Assembly: GCA_016929205.1 (NCBI GenBank)
Contig: JAFGJF010000461.1
Span: 1-6,504 of the forward strand
Length of the DNA: 6,504 nucleotides
Direction: 5' to 3'
Source of the DNA: Anaerolineae bacterium
GTDB lineage: Bacteria > Chloroflexota > Anaerolineae > JAFGEY01
Positions 5,807 to 6,504 of this stretch are shown here, piece after piece. The notes under the pieces were generated by a model. The model saw nothing but the letters and a program-made list of their open reading frames with translations, was not told the DNA's origin and did not search any database. The position numbers and the translations under genes were made by a program. Positions within the stretch are counted from its first letter, which is position 1, and every line of letters starts with the position of its first letter.

Positions 5807-5835
5807 TTGACAAAAGAATCGAGTTCGAGTATGCT
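5807..5835 (+). promoter_or_regulatory. Sigma70-type promoter of dprA
   Basis: A perfect TTGACA (5807-5812), a 17-bp spacer and TATGCT (5830-5835) point toward dprA, with a predicted start near 5842 and a leader of about 37 bases. It lies back to back with the rplY promoter, with 21 bp between the two -35 elements. The -10 overlaps the in-frame ATG at 5831, which therefore is unlikely to be the start codon. Confidence 0.7.
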
Positions 5836-5878
5836 TAATCGATGTTTTCTGCACCAACCAGCACTTGGAGGGAGTGTC

Positions 5879-6504
5879 GTGTCGTTTCGCAAATATTGGG
5901 TGGGCTTGAATATCGTGCCGTCCATTGGCCCGGCCAAAGTGCGCCTCTTGCTCAATGCGTTCAAAGACTTGGAGACGGCGTGGCACGCCAATGCCCAGGC
6001 CTTGTTCGAAGCCGGATTGGATCGCCGCGCCGTTCGCAGCCTGATCGAACATCGGGATCAACTCGATCTCGACGCAGAAATGATCAAGCTGGCAGAGCAA
6101 GCGATCACTGTCTTTACATGGCAAGACGACAACTATCCTTCGTTGCTGCGACAGATCGATCAGCCCCCACCTGTGTTGTATGTGCGAGGAGAACTTTGCC
6201 CCCAGGATGAATGGGCTGTGGCAGTCGTCGGAACGCGCAAGGCGACAACGTACGGCAAGCAGGTGGCCGAGATGCTCAGCAACGACCTGGCTCGCAACCA
6301 CGTCACCGTCGTCAGTGGGCTGGCGCGGGGCATCGACTCGATGGCTCATCGCGCTGCGCTGGACGCCGGAGGGCGAACGATCGCCGTGCTGGGCTGCGGG
6401 CTAGATCGCGTCTATCCAGCCCAGAACCGCGAATTGGCACACCGGATCATTAAGAATGGCGCGCTGGTCAGCGATTACGCGTTAGGTACGCCGGCCGACG
6501 CGCG
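5879..6504 (+). CDS. dprA: DNA-processing protein DprA (right-truncated)
   Basis: The frame is open to the window edge; 208 residues are visible of a protein usually about 290-380 long. DprA loads RecA on incoming single-stranded DNA during natural transformation, and homologues are also widespread in non-competent bacteria. The N-terminal ~60 residues (VGLNIVPSIGPAKVRLLL) form the helical SAM/HhH-like domain, then comes the linker motif DNYPSLLRQIDQPPPVLYVRGEL (84-106). The extended Rossmann fold begins with VVGTRKATTYG (116-126) and carries SGLARGIDSMAHRAAL (146-161), VLGCGLDRVYPAQN (170-183) and SDYALGT (198-204), all DprA hallmarks. The start is the GTG at 5879, 7 bases after GGAGG within GGAGGGAG (5867-5874). 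An in-frame ATG at 5831 was rejected because it lies in the -10 element and lacks a Shine-Dalgarno site. Any DprA C-terminal winged-helix domain would be outside the window. Confidence 0.95.
   Translation, partial: MSFRKYWVGLNIVPSIGPAKVRLLLNAFKDLETAWHANAQALFEAGLDRRAVRSLIEHRDQLDLDAEMIKLAEQAITVFTWQDDNYPSLLRQIDQPPPVLYVRGELCPQDEWAVAVVGTRKATTYGKQVAEMLSNDLARNHVTVVSGLARGIDSMAHRAALDAGGRTIAVLGCGLDRVYPAQNRELAHRIIKNGALVSDYALGTPADA

Noticed and set aside
5831..5878. Alternative dprA start at ATG 5831
   Set aside because: It overlaps the -10 element TATGCT, has no Shine-Dalgarno site, and the GTG at 5879 has GGAGGGAG at good spacing.
1..6504. Mobile element, prophage, CRISPR or defence system
   Set aside because: No transposase, integrase, phage or Cas-like protein, no spaced repeat array and no tRNA-associated att site could be seen; the CPBP (Abi-like) protein alone is not evidence of defence.

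Overview
This window is ordinary bacterial chromosome with moderately high GC. It holds seven protein-coding genes, two of them cut by the window edges. Gene content, the acid-tailed CTC-type ribosomal protein L25 and the general style of the proteins suggest a free-living bacterium, plausibly of the Chloroflexota (Anaerolineae-like). That placement is an inference from protein style, because the window has no rRNA or other phylogenetic marker strong enough to settle it.

Layout from left to right: the C-terminal catalytic half of an S9-family prolyl oligopeptidase-like serine peptidase (+, left-truncated); a short intergenic stretch with a 17-bp tandem repeat; a HAD-superfamily hydrolase (-); a promoter-dense divergent region with a 9-bp degenerate repeat array in the leader of the next gene; a fold-type-II PLP-dependent enzyme of the TrpB/cysteine synthase superfamily (+); a class I SAM-dependent methyltransferase (-); a small CPBP/Rce1-like membrane protease (+), divergent from the methyltransferase with only 27 bp between the start codons; a strong hairpin terminator; rplY encoding bL25 (-); and dprA (+), truncated by the right edge.

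The seven genes alternate strand perfectly (+ - + - + - +), so none can be co-transcribed with its neighbour and no operon or multi-gene system can be argued. Three intergenic regions are convergent (989-1156, 3413-3468, 4996-5051) and three are divergent (1898-2011, 4369-4395, 5709-5878). Good sigma70-type promoters can be read in two divergent regions: TTGCCC-17-TATAAT for the PLP enzyme facing TTGCCA-17-TATGAT for the HAD gene, and TTGACG-17-TATAAT for rplY back to back with TTGACA-17-TATGCT for dprA. Several start codons were set downstream of the longest open frame because the longer start falls on or upstream of a promoter element or lacks a Shine-Dalgarno sequence.

I found no rRNA, tRNA, CRISPR array, transposase or prophage gene, and no evidence of an undescribed multi-gene system. 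The points worth a second look are single-gene departures from family motifs (HAD motif I, CPBP motif 1, the mixed motifs and C-terminal extension of the PLP enzyme, a hairpin-bearing insertion in the methyltransferase) and the architecture of the divergent control regions.
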